From Synechocystis sp. PCC 7509 (GTDB taxonomy: Bacteria > Cyanobacteriota > Cyanobacteriia > Cyanobacteriales > Chroococcidiopsidaceae), in NCBI RefSeq assembly GCF_000332075.2, contig NZ_ALVU02000001.1, positions 1,817,193 through 1,881,192 of the forward strand: a stretch of DNA of 64,000 bases, written 5' to 3'. Made by a program: the position numbers and the translations under genes. Position 1 is the stretch's first letter, and each line of letters begins with the position of its first letter. A model generated the notes under the pieces. It did not search any database, was not told the origin of the DNA, and worked only from the letters and a program-made list of their open reading frames with translations. Shown piece after piece: positions 16,862 through 24,760 of this stretch.

Positions 16862-19800
16862 ATGCATCGGATTAGCGCTACACCAGGAGGTTGGAATCCT
16901 CAATCTGAAGGAGTAATCTTTTTAGAACAAACTCCCGCTCCTATAATATTGCTGACGGCGGCGGATACAGATATTCAAACTATCGCCGCCGCCGTAAGTA
17001 ATTTACCTGTAGGGTTTCCAGCCTTGCGGGTTGCCAATCTTTTGCAATTGCAGCAACAGTTAACTATTGATACCTACGCGGAAGAAGTTTTAGAAAAAGC
17101 TGAAGTAATTATTTTAAGGCTGTTAGGGGGAAGTGCTTATTGGAGTTACGGTTTAGAAGTAGTCCGAGAAACGGTACAAAAAACAGGCGCAGCTTTAATT
17201 GTTATTCCTGGAGATGATCGCACTGATCCTGAATTAATTACTTATTCTAATGTTTCTTTAGCTATAGTCAATCAGTTGTGGCGCTATTTTACCGAGGGTG
17301 GAGTTGAGAATATTATCCACGCTTTAGAGTTTGTTTGCGATCGCACTTTAAACTATAACTACAATCCACCACCACCCCAAAATGTCCCCCGCGTCGGTTT
17401 GTATCCTCATAAAGCTATTTCTGACGCGCTGAAGGTTGGCATTTTATTCTACCGCGCTCATTATTTAGCAGGAAATACGCTCCCCATTGAAGCACTTTGT
17501 CAAGCTTTAAGCGCGAGAAATTTACAAGCAATCCCCATATTTGTATCTTCTTTGCGCGACTTGGAAGTACAAGCAGAATTATTAGAGTATTTACAAGACG
17601 TTGATTTACTTCTCAATACAACTAGCTTTTCGTTGGCGCGATTGGAGACGGAAACGCCGCAACTAGATTTATGGGAAAAGCTGGATATCCCAGTATTGCA
17701 AGCAATTTTTAGTAGCGGTACAGCAGAAAGTTGGGAATCGCAGTTGCAAGGACTTTCACCCCGCGATTTAGCAATGAATGTCGCTTTACCAGAAGTAGAC
17801 GGGAGAATTATTACTAGAGCAATTTCTTTTAAAGGAGTAGAAGCGCAAAACCCAGACCTAGAAACAGATGTAGTAGTTTATCAACCAAAGTGCGATCGCA
17901 TTGATTTTGTAGCAGATTTAGCGGCAAAATGGGTATGTCTGCGTAACTCTCCACCCAAAGAACGAAAAATTGCCTTAATTTTAGCAAACTATCCTAACCG
18001 TGATGGCAGGTTAGCTAATGGCGTAGGTTTGGATACTCCCGCAAGTTGCATAGAAATTCTCAAAGCTTTGCAAACTGAAGGTTATGAAGTAAAAGATTTA
18101 CCTGTTGATAGCGATGAGTTGATGCAATTATTGGTTTCTGGAGTAACTAACGATCCTGAAGGTCGAGAATTGAGGAAAGTTAGACAATCATTAGGAAAAG
18201 CAGAGTATGAAGAGTATTTTGCAAGTTTACCAGAAGCAGTAAAAAAGGGAATTTGCGATCGCTGGGGCAATATAAAAGATAACTTTGCAATCTCTGGAGT
18301 GCAATTAGGTAATGTATTTGTAGGGATTCAGCCATCTAGAGGCTACGACAAAGATCCTAGTTTAAATTATCACGCGCCGGATTTAGAACCTACCCACGAT
18401 TATCTAGCTTTTTACTATTGGGTGCGGGAAGTTTTTGGCGCACAGGCAATCGTTCATGTGGGTAAACATGGCAATTTAGAATGGTTGCCTGGTAAGAGTA
18501 TAGCTTTATCAAAAGACTGTTACCCAGAAGTTGCTTTAGGAGCGATGCCGCATTTTTACCCCTTTATTGTCAACGATCCGGGAGAGGGATCGCAAGCCAA
18601 AAGACGCGCCCAAGCAGTAATTTTAGACCATCTCACGCCGCCCATGACTCGCGCCGAACTTTATGGGGGTTTGCAGCAATTAGAAGGGTTGGTTGATGAA
18701 TATTATGAAGCGCAGGGTTTAGATCCGGTACGAGTTCCCATTTTACGCGATCGCATTATGCAGTTAGTTACGCAAGAAAACTTAGCTGTCGATACTTCTA
18801 CCGAACTATCGTCAATTTTGACCTATCTTGACAGCTATTTATGCGAACTAAAAGAAGCCCAAATTCGGGATGGATTGCATATTTTTGGTCAATGTCCCCA
18901 AGGTAGACAGTTAATAGATTTAGTTGTGGCGATTTCTCGTCAGCCTAGTAATGGCAGAATTGGGTTAACGTCTGCGATCGCAACAGATTGGGGGTTAGAT
19001 TTTGCGCCCTTAACTACAGACTTGGGACTTCCATTATCTGCTGTTAGTCAGCAAATCCTTACTGATAAAAACTATTGTTGTCGGACGGTGGGGGATGCGG
19101 TGGAGGTTATTGAAGAATATGCAGCTAGTTTAGTTGAGAATGCGATCGCCAATATCGAAACAACTAATCCTCTAATGGATTGGGTAAAACTCCGCTTAAT
19201 TCCAGCATTGCAACAAACCAATCGAGAAATTACCAATTTATTGCACGGACTTGATGGCGGTTACATTCCAAGCGGTGCTTCCGGTGCGCCAACGCGAGGT
19301 CGTCCAGACGTTTTACCAACGGGGCGTAATTTCTATTCGGTAGATATTCGCGGTATTCCGACAGAAACAGCCTGGAGTATTGGTAAAAAGGCAGCAGAGG
19401 TATTAATTGAACGCTATACCCAAGAAAACGGCGAATATCCCCAAACTTTGGGCTTATCTGTCTGGGGAACTTCCACAATGAGGACGGGAGGCGATGATAT
19501 TGCCGAAGCCTTGGCATTACTTGGGGTACAGCCTGTATGGGATGGAGTTTCGCGGCGAGTGGTAGACTTTGAAATTTTGCCATTATCAATATTAGGTCGT
19601 CCCCGCGTAGATGTAACTCTGCGAATTTCCGGCTTTTTCCGCGATGCTTTCCCCAATTTAATCGATTTATTTGATGCGGCGGTGACAAAAGTAGCCGCAT
19701 TAGAAGAAGCAGAAGATCAAAACCCCATAGCTGCGAAAGTAAAAAGCGAAGTGCAGACATGGTTAGCATCGGGTAAAAGTTTAGAACAAGCGCAAACAAA

Positions 19801-20527
19801 CGCTCATTATCGAGTATTTGGATCTAAACCTGGGGCGTATGGTGCGGGTTTGCAAGGCTTAATTGAGGCGCAAAACTGGAACGATGACAGCGATTTAGCC
19901 CGTGCATACATCAATTGGAGTTGTTACGCTTATTCGGGTAAAAAAGAAGGTCGCGCCGCACCAGAAGCTTTTGAACAAAGGCTTAAAAGTATGCAAATTG
20001 TATTGCACAATCAAGATAACCGCGAACACGATTTGTTAGATTCCGATGATTATTACCAGTTTCAAGGCGGCTTAACGGCGGCGGTAAGGTCACTAACAGG
20101 CAAAAATCCCCAAACTTATTTTGGTGATAATTCCATTGCAGCCAATCCGCGAGTCCGTCAGCTAAAGGAAGAAATTGCTAGAGTTTATCGTTCGCGCGTC
20201 GTCAATCCCAAATGGATTAGCGGGGTAATGCGTCACGGCTACAAAGGTGCGTTTGAAATGGCGGCGACAGTAGATTATTTATTTGCTTACGATGCTACAA
20301 CCCGTTGCGTTGAAGACTATATGTATCAAGGTGTAGCCGATGCTTATTTACTCGATCCCGCCGTGCAAGATTTTGTCCAAAATAAAAACCCTTGGGCATT
20401 ACGCGATATGGCAGAACGGTTGTTAGAAGCTCATCAAAGGGGCTTGTGGCAAGGTGTTGATGCTCAAATGGTCGATAAATTGCGATCGCTTGTTCATCAA
20501 GCAGAGGCGATCGTTGAGGAGAAATAG
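16862..20527 (+). CDS. cobN: Cobaltochelatase CobN-type subunit
   Basis: A large 1221-residue chelatase subunit that inserts cobalt into the corrin ring in B12 synthesis, working with an AAA+ partner pair. The N-terminus MHRISATPGGW and the block HVGKHGNLEWLPGKS (near residue 533) are CobN hallmarks that distinguish it from the magnesium chelatase ChlH. Later blocks VWGTSTMRTGGDDIAEALALL and RPRVDVTLRISGFFRD match the family core. The last residues overlap a small KTSC-domain reading frame. No strong ribosome site precedes ATG 16862, and I saw no cobalamin riboswitch in the upstream gap. Confidence 0.93.
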   Translation: MHRISATPGGWNPQSEGVIFLEQTPAPIILLTAADTDIQTIAAAVSNLPVGFPALRVANLLQLQQQLTIDTYAEEVLEKAEVIILRLLGGSAYWSYGLEVVRETVQKTGAALIVIPGDDRTDPELITYSNVSLAIVNQLWRYFTEGGVENIIHALEFVCDRTLNYNYNPPPPQNVPRVGLYPHKAISDALKVGILFYRAHYLAGNTLPIEALCQALSARNLQAIPIFVSSLRDLEVQAELLEYLQDVDLLLNTTSFSLARLETETPQLDLWEKLDIPVLQAIFSSGTAESWESQLQGLSPRDLAMNVALPEVDGRIITRAISFKGVEAQNPDLETDVVVYQPKCDRIDFVADLAAKWVCLRNSPPKERKIALILANYPNRDGRLANGVGLDTPASCIEILKALQTEGYEVKDLPVDSDELMQLLVSGVTNDPEGRELRKVRQSLGKAEYEEYFASLPEAVKKGICDRWGNIKDNFAISGVQLGNVFVGIQPSRGYDKDPSLNYHAPDLEPTHDYLAFYYWVREVFGAQAIVHVGKHGNLEWLPGKSIALSKDCYPEVALGAMPHFYPFIVNDPGEGSQAKRRAQAVILDHLTPPMTRAELYGGLQQLEGLVDEYYEAQGLDPVRVPILRDRIMQLVTQENLAVDTSTELSSILTYLDSYLCELKEAQIRDGLHIFGQCPQGRQLIDLVVAISRQPSNGRIGLTSAIATDWGLDFAPLTTDLGLPLSAVSQQILTDKNYCCRTVGDAVEVIEEYAASLVENAIANIETTNPLMDWVKLRLIPALQQTNREITNLLHGLDGGYIPSGASGAPTRGRPDVLPTGRNFYSVDIRGIPTETAWSIGKKAAEVLIERYTQENGEYPQTLGLSVWGTSTMRTGGDDIAEALALLGVQPVWDGVSRRVVDFEILPLSILGRPRVDVTLRISGFFRDAFPNLIDLFDAAVTKVAALEEAEDQNPIAAKVKSEVQTWLASGKSLEQAQTNAHYRVFGSKPGAYGAGLQGLIEAQNWNDDSDLARAYINWSCYAYSGKKEGRAAPEAFEQRLKSMQIVLHNQDNREHDLLDSDDYYQFQGGLTAAVRSLTGKNPQTYFGDNSIAANPRVRQLKEEIARVYRSRVVNPKWISGVMRHGYKGAFEMAATVDYLFAYDATTRCVEDYMYQGVADAYLLDPAVQDFVQNKNPWALRDMAERLLEAHQRGLWQGVDAQMVDKLRSLVHQAEAIVEEK

Positions 20528-20729
20528 TAAGTATTCACTCAAAAACGCCGCAACTCAAATATTAACTATTAAGTTCAACAATGGCAGCATTTACGAGTAT
20601 CAGGATATTTCAGCTAATATTGCTCAAGCCTTAAAAACTAAAACTTTAGCAGGTCAATACTTTAACGAAAGTATCAAAGACAGACTTAAGTTACACCAAA
20701 AATCTACAACAGTAAACACCAAACCCTAG
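20514..20729 (+). CDS. KTSC-domain small protein
   Basis: About 71 residues. The core TIKFNNGSIYEYQDISANIA then GQYFNESIKDRLK matches the KTSC domain, a small module often found alone or fused to lysyl-tRNA-synthetase-like or DNA-handling proteins. Its usual beginning (V-x-S-S-x-I-x-x-I-x-Y-D) is not visible, so the protein may be shortened. No ATG lies between the end of cobN and the domain. I chose TTG 20514, preceded by AGAGG, which overlaps cobN by 14 bases. ATGs at 20454 and 20460 would overlap more. Function unknown. Confidence 0.5.
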   Translation: MRRNSKYSLKNAATQILTIKFNNGSIYEYQDISANIAQALKTKTLAGQYFNESIKDRLKLHQKSTTVNTKP

Positions 20730-20791
20730 AAATTGTGTTAGAAAATTGATGACACAATCTGCCTTAATAAGATTTTAGATTAGCTAACAGA

Positions 20792-21730
20792 ATGAGTATG
20801 ACTCAAAATGATACTTTTGAACAACAAAAATTAGTTATAACACTTGAAGAGAATGCAATGGACTCTCTTGTTCATGGTATTGAGCATCACCTTTATGGCA
20901 AGCGTAAATCTGACTGGAAATATATTATTCTACATATCTTCCATGCAGTTGAACTTTTTTTAAAGGCAAGACTCGCAAAACATGATGCAAGACTTATTTA
21001 CACTGATGGTAAAAGTGGACACACTGTTAGCTGTGTTCGGGCAATTGAACTATTGGTAAATGAAGTTAACATTCCATTAGATAGCTATGTAAAACGTAAA
21101 TTAAATGATAAACAACCAGCCAAATATCAGTTCACAGGGGAACTAGAAGAGTTGCGACAAGCAAGAAATAATATTGAACACAAGGAAGCTTCTCTTAATA
21201 AAGACGCAGTAAATAATTTCCTGGGTGTTGCATTTCGATTTTTGGATGATTTTGTGAGTTTAGAGCTAGGACTGAGTTTGTCCGAGAAATTAGAAGAGCT
21301 TGATGAACTCCGATGGGAAGAGATGGCTGAAACAGGTATAGCAGAAGAAGATATCCCTGAGCAAAATAGTTACCAAGCACTTTCACTGGCATATCTTTCT
21401 TATGTTAAATATATGTCCGATCGAGGTATACCACTCCATCCTAAAAACAGAGTTGATCATTCCTTTTTTTCGTGCGAAATGTGTAGCGAAGAGGCAGTTG
21501 TTCTGCCCGATCCGAGATCGTACTCTACAACTACTTATTGTTACCATTGTCGTGCTAAATATGAAGGTTATGTATGTGCAAAATGCGATCAGTTTCACAT
21601 AGAATACTTAGGTGAATGGGAGAAAGGCGATAGCCCACTTGAGCATCCTGATTTGGAAAGTCTTTTGAACGTTGAAGAACAGGATGTATCTTTTTGTAAT
21701 ATGTGTAAAGATTGGATTGCCGATCAGTAA
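20792..21730 (+). CDS. HEPN-domain protein with C-terminal zinc knuckles
   Basis: A 312-residue protein of two parts. The N-terminal helical domain (about 20-160) has HAVELFLKARLAKHD and the motif RQARNNIEH. The last six residues give R125-x4-H130, the catalytic signature of HEPN ribonucleases found in toxins and antiphage proteins. The C-terminal 90 residues hold four CxxC pairs (228/231, 250/253, 262/265, 302/305), probably two zinc ribbons. There is no adjacent MNT-type nucleotidyltransferase antitoxin. It lies at the edge of a toxin-antitoxin island. The start could also be ATG 20798. Role as RNase is inference. Confidence 0.68.
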   Translation: MSMTQNDTFEQQKLVITLEENAMDSLVHGIEHHLYGKRKSDWKYIILHIFHAVELFLKARLAKHDARLIYTDGKSGHTVSCVRAIELLVNEVNIPLDSYVKRKLNDKQPAKYQFTGELEELRQARNNIEHKEASLNKDAVNNFLGVAFRFLDDFVSLELGLSLSEKLEELDELRWEEMAETGIAEEDIPEQNSYQALSLAYLSYVKYMSDRGIPLHPKNRVDHSFFSCEMCSEEAVVLPDPRSYSTTTYCYHCRAKYEGYVCAKCDQFHIEYLGEWEKGDSPLEHPDLESLLNVEEQDVSFCNMCKDWIADQ

Positions 21731-22106
21731 TAGTACAATTGCATTTTAACAGTGGGGATGTATCCGACGTTGAAAGATTGAAAGTTTTGATGGGGGTGCG
21801 ATCGCTCATTAAGCCAAGGTGCGATCGCTTTTATCTGTAATAAAGGCGCGATCGCATTTCCCTATATAAACCACAAAGTCTCGCAATTTAAACCAAGGCG
21901 CGATCGCACGTTGAAGGCTAGTTATATTTAGCAAGAGGAAGCGATCGCTAAAGCGACAATTAACCAATTACTGCACAATTCCAATTATCAATACCGATTT
22001 TGACGGTTTAGATGATGATGGGAAATAGACTTGTGGAGGATGTCTGTGGGAGATTGCTTACTCTCGCTAAGGGTTAAAATGATGAATAAACAGTTGAATT
22101 ACTCTA
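21731..22106. other. 376-bp gene-free region with dense HIP1 sites
   Basis: Five GCGATCGC octamers lie within 150 bp (21798, 21821, 21848, 21900, 21941). The section between the third and fourth is copy A of the 60-bp repeat described separately. The section after 21950 is ordinary AT-rich sequence that presumably holds the promoter of the DUF433/DUF5615 pair. I see no gene. Confidence 0.6.
21848..21907 (+). repeat. 60-bp HIP1-bounded repeat, copy A
   Basis: Starts and ends with GCGATCGC. The inside has ATTTCCCTATATAAAC, then CACAAAGTCTCGCAATTTAA, then ACCAAGGC. It shares the core CAAAGTCTxGxxxTT with copies B, C and D between the following toxin-antitoxin genes. Confidence 0.75.
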
Positions 22107-22349
22107 ATGAAACTAGATCGCATTACAACCAATCCGAAACGAATGAATGGGCAACCCTGCATTCGTAATCTGCGCCTTAGTGTCCGTAGGGTGATTGAAC
22201 TACTGGCGACTTATCCCGATCGAGAAGAATTATGTCGAGAATTTCCCGAACTAGAGGATGAAGATATCCGACAAGCCTTAATTTTTGTATCTTCTTATCT
22301 TGACGATCGCATCATTGAACTTTCTAACCGCTATGAAACTGTTGCTTGA
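22107..22349 (+). CDS. DUF433-family antitoxin
   Basis: An 80-residue protein of the DUF433 (VapB-like, winged-helix) family. The signature is ITTNPKRMNGQPCIRNLRLS followed by RVIELLATYP and a helix with LEDEDIRQALIFVSSYLDD. These proteins neutralise DUF5615 PIN-like toxins and probably repress their own promoter. The next gene starts inside its 3' end (17-nt overlap), which implies translational coupling and the usual antitoxin-first order. Confidence 0.86.
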   Translation: MKLDRITTNPKRMNGQPCIRNLRLSVRRVIELLATYPDREELCREFPELEDEDIRQALIFVSSYLDDRIIELSNRYETVA

Positions 22350-22707
22350 TCAGGGATTACCTCTCTCGGCGGCAACATTATTACGTAATGAAGGGATGGA
22401 TGCCATTCATGTAAGTGAAATTGGGATGTCTGAGGCTGAAGACGCTGATATTATCCAAATAGCAAGAGAGGAGGGGCGTGTTGTTGCTACCCTTGATGCA
22501 GATTTTCATACACTGTTAGCACTTGATGCCGCCGTTACTCCTTCAGTCATTCGGATTCGGATTGAACGGTTACGCGCCCAAGCAGTAGTGGCTCTGTTGC
22601 TTACGGTGATTGCTGAGTGCAAGGAAGATTTGACCCAAGGATCGGCTATTACAGTTGAGCCAAGTCGTATTCGTACTCGTCGTTTACCATTGGGTTCAAG
22701 TATCTAA
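22333..22707 (+). CDS. DUF5615 PIN-like toxin
   Basis: A 124-residue putative ribonuclease toxin. It starts MKLLLDQGLPLSAATLL with the first acidic residue at Asp6. The later acidic pair Asp55/Asp57 in VATLDADFHTLL is typical of the PIN-like DUF5615 family. I chose ATG 22333, where family members begin, rather than an upstream in-frame ATG at 22285 that lies deep in the antitoxin gene. The acidic site looks intact. Cellular target unknown. Confidence 0.84.
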   Translation: MKLLLDQGLPLSAATLLRNEGMDAIHVSEIGMSEAEDADIIQIAREEGRVVATLDADFHTLLALDAAVTPSVIRIRIERLRAQAVVALLLTVIAECKEDLTQGSAITVEPSRIRTRRLPLGSSI

Positions 22708-22736
22708 CAATTCAAACGACTAGATAGAGTAGACGG

Positions 22737-22796
22737 GCGATCGCATTTACCCATACATCTAAACTGCAAAGTCTTGTTTATTAAACCGAGGCGCGT
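22737..22796 (+). repeat. 60-bp HIP1-bounded repeat, copy B
   Basis: Begins with GCGATCGC at 22737. It contains ATTTACCCATACATCTAAAC, then TGCAAAGTCTTGTTTATTAA, and ends ACCGAGGCGCG, where the closing HIP1 has decayed. It lies between the DUF5615 and BrnT genes. Confidence 0.7.
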
Positions 22797-22853
22797 AAGT
22801 AGCTGTAACGACAAATTGTAACTACAATTGATTATTGTAGAAGTCGTTCAGTT

Positions 22854-23129
22854 ATGGAATATGAATGGGATGAAGCAAAACGTCTTGCTAATCTTCGTAA
22901 ACATGGAGTCGATTTCGTCGATGTTCCCGCCGTTTTCGATGGCGATATTTTAACGGTTGAAGACAATCGTTATAGTTATGGAGAGCAGCGTTTTGTCACA
23001 TTCGGTTTGTTGCAAGGGCGAGTCATTGCCGTTGTCCATACAGAACTTAAAGATTACACTCGGATTATTTCTGCAAGAAAAGCAACGAAATATGAACAAC
23101 GAACCTACTTCGAGCAATTCTCAAACTGA
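22854..23129 (+). CDS. brnT: BrnT-family toxin
   Basis: A 91-residue RelE-like ribonuclease toxin of a type II system. The family pattern is clear: YEWDEAKRLANLRKHGVDF at the start, PAVFDGD, the block YSYGEQRFVTFGLLQGR, and the C-terminal RIISARKATKYEQRTYFE. BrnT characteristically precedes its antitoxin, as it does here, and the two frames overlap by 38 nt. The length is normal. Confidence 0.9.
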   Translation: MEYEWDEAKRLANLRKHGVDFVDVPAVFDGDILTVEDNRYSYGEQRFVTFGLLQGRVIAVVHTELKDYTRIISARKATKYEQRTYFEQFSN

Positions 23130-23367
23130 TTGGCAACGATTGGATGCAATGAGCGATGAAGATATTGACTTATCAGACTGTCCAGAAATTACACCAGAAA
23201 TGTTTGCTAAAGCAGTAGTGCGGCGGGGTTTACCTGCTACAAAAACCAAAGCTCAAGTTACTCTCCGCGTTGATAGCGATGTATTGAAATGGTTTAAGTC
23301 TCAAGGGCGAGGTTATCAGACACAAATCAATCAATTGCTACGAGCGTATATGGACGCACATCAATAA
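23092..23367 (+). CDS. brnA: BrnA-family antitoxin
   Basis: A 91-residue antitoxin. The disordered, acidic first half (DEDIDLSDCPEITPEMFAKA) binds the toxin. The C-terminal ribbon-helix-helix (KAQVTLRVDSDVLKWFKSQG, then YQTQINQLLRAYM) would bind the operator. ATG 23092 is within the end of brnT; an in-frame ATG at 22957 is inside the toxin gene and is unlikely. Autorepression with BrnT is known for the family. Confidence 0.88.
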   Translation: MNNEPTSSNSQTDWQRLDAMSDEDIDLSDCPEITPEMFAKAVVRRGLPATKTKAQVTLRVDSDVLKWFKSQGRGYQTQINQLLRAYMDAHQ

Positions 23368-23438
23368 CGGATTGTATTATCTCCGACCAATCAATAATTA
23401 ACGGATTTACTTTATCGTGGGGACAATAGCTAATATTT

Positions 23439-23523
23439 GCGATCGCCTTTACTATAAAACTGCAAAGTCTTGTTTATCAAGACGAGGTGCGATCGCCTTT
23501 CCCTATAATAAAGGTGCGATCGC
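23439..23523 (+). repeat. HIP1-bounded repeat, copy C, plus a partial unit
   Basis: From GCGATCGC at 23439, through CTTTACTATAAAACTGCAAA, GTCTTGTTTATCAAGACGAG and GTGCGATCGC (ending 23496). A short partial unit, CTTTCCCTATAATAAAGGT, then ends in another GCGATCGC at 23516-23523. The end of the partial unit resembles CTGTAATAAAGGC before copy A. Confidence 0.72.
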
Positions 23524-23539
23524 TTTAGGAAAACCTTAA

Positions 23540-23800
23540 ATGTCACAAATCAACACTCCGATCGATCTTGAAACTACAGACAAACTCGCCTATGTTCAGC
23601 AGCTAACAAATCAATCTCTGTCTGACATCCGGCAATCGGCTATTAATGACTATTATCAAAAGCTAAAGCATAACCAGAAAAAAAACGCTTTTAAACTGCT
23701 CGAAGAATCAGGCTTTATTGGTTGTTGTTCGGTAGAAAGCGATTTATCTATTAACTACAAGCAAGTTATAGCAACGGATCAGAACCTTTTTCAAAACTAA
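23540..23800 (+). CDS. Antitoxin-like protein without adjacent toxin
   Basis: An 86-residue protein with a helical segment (TTDKLAYVQQLTNQSLSDIR) and a short tail LLEESGFIGCCSVESDLSIN followed by YK. The tail pattern SGFIGxxxxxxDLSxNYK resembles known type II antitoxins paired with PIN or MazF-like toxins in cyanobacteria. Downstream is only repeat copy D and gene-free DNA, so no toxin follows. It is either an orphan or the survivor of a decayed pair. ATG 23540 lies 17 bp after a HIP1 repeat. Confidence 0.6.
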   Translation: MSQINTPIDLETTDKLAYVQQLTNQSLSDIRQSAINDYYQKLKHNQKKNAFKLLEESGFIGCCSVESDLSINYKQVIATDQNLFQN

Positions 23801-23815
23801 CCCCAATGCTGACAG

Positions 23816-23874
23816 GCGATCGCATTTCCCTTTATAAACTACAAAGTCTTGCAATTCAAGCCGAGGTGCGATGC
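23816..23874 (+). repeat. HIP1-bounded repeat, copy D
   Basis: Begins with GCGATCGC at 23816. It contains ATTTCCCTTTATAAACTACA, AAGTCTTGCAATTCAAGCCG and AGGTGCGATGC, the closing HIP1 having lost one base. It is the closest match to copy A. Confidence 0.74.
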
Positions 23875-24037
23875 TTTTGACCAAGGGCATTTAAGTAGTA
23901 ATTAACGAATTGGGGAGTGCGATCGCATTTCTCAATAGACTATGGGCAAAAGATGTATTTACGGGGCTTAGTTGGTATTGTTTTGACAATAAGCACAAAT
24001 TTTTTCTAGTGCTTCCATGTTCTTAACTTTTTCAGAA

Positions 24038-24730
24038 CTACTTAAGATTGCGAGAACCCTTAGAAATTCGCTCTTGTTGTTCGGAAGTCAGCCAACTTGC
24101 TCTAGACAACTGACTTTGAGGTGATAAATACTCACGACGAGCAGTATCGTATTCTAGTATCTCTCCTGTTTCAATGTGATACATCCAACCATGAAGCTCA
24201 ATTTCGCCTTTATGTAGTTTGGAATGAATCGATGGATAAGTACGCAAATTCTCTATTTGAGTCAGTACATTTTCCTCAATAGTTACCTGTAACAACTCCT
24301 CGCCTTCGTAATGCTGGTAATTCTCCTTAACTGTGCGGCGCGTGGCTTCAGTATGTTTAAGCCATTGATAAACTAAAGGCATATCTTCCTCTAATTTATC
24401 TAGCTTTAATAGCCCTTTCATTGCGCCACAGTGGGAGTGACCGCAAACGATAATTTCTCTAATTCCCAAGGCTTGCACGGCATATTCTACCGCCGCACCT
24501 TCTCCACCATTCGCCGCACCATAGGGCGGAATAATATTACCAGCATTGCGGATAATAAACATTTCTCCTGGTTCAGTTTGAGTAATCAAATTCGGGTCAA
24601 TTCGGGAATCGGAACAAGTAATAAACAATACTCTAGGATGCTGCCCTTGAGAGAGCAACTCAAACATCTCTCGGTGAGTTGTTAAGTAATTTGTTTGAAA
24701 GCTGTGGACACCTTGAATTAGTTTTTTCAT
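24038..24730 (-). CDS. ccaA: Carboxysomal beta-carbonic anhydrase
   Basis: Interconverts CO2 and bicarbonate at zinc bound by Cys39 (CSDSR), His98 and Cys101 (CGHSHCGA). The N-terminus and the block HTEATRRTVKENYQHYEGEE match the CcaA/IcfA group known from Synechocystis carboxysomes. At 230 residues the linker after the catalytic domain is much shorter than in that protein (about 274, from memory). The end EQQERISKGSR resembles the CcaA C-terminus. It follows chpX in the same direction (30-bp gap), so it may be co-transcribed with the CO2-uptake genes. Confidence 0.85.
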   Translation of the reverse strand: MKKLIQGVHSFQTNYLTTHREMFELLSQGQHPRVLFITCSDSRIDPNLITQTEPGEMFIIRNAGNIIPPYGAANGGEGAAVEYAVQALGIREIIVCGHSHCGAMKGLLKLDKLEEDMPLVYQWLKHTEATRRTVKENYQHYEGEELLQVTIEENVLTQIENLRTYPSIHSKLHKGEIELHGWMYHIETGEILEYDTARREYLSPQSQLSRASWLTSEQQERISKGSRNLK

Positions 24731-24760
24731 CTTGTTTTTTGCAGTGATTAAGAATTTTGC

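Noticed and set aside
19230-19799. 189-codon frame on the minus strand inside cobN
   Set aside because: It is fully opposite a conserved part of CobN, with no family pattern and no ribosome site.
21798-23874. Considered the regular HIP1-bounded repeats as a CRISPR array
   Set aside because: Genes lie between the copies, spacers are hundreds of bases long and no cas genes are present.
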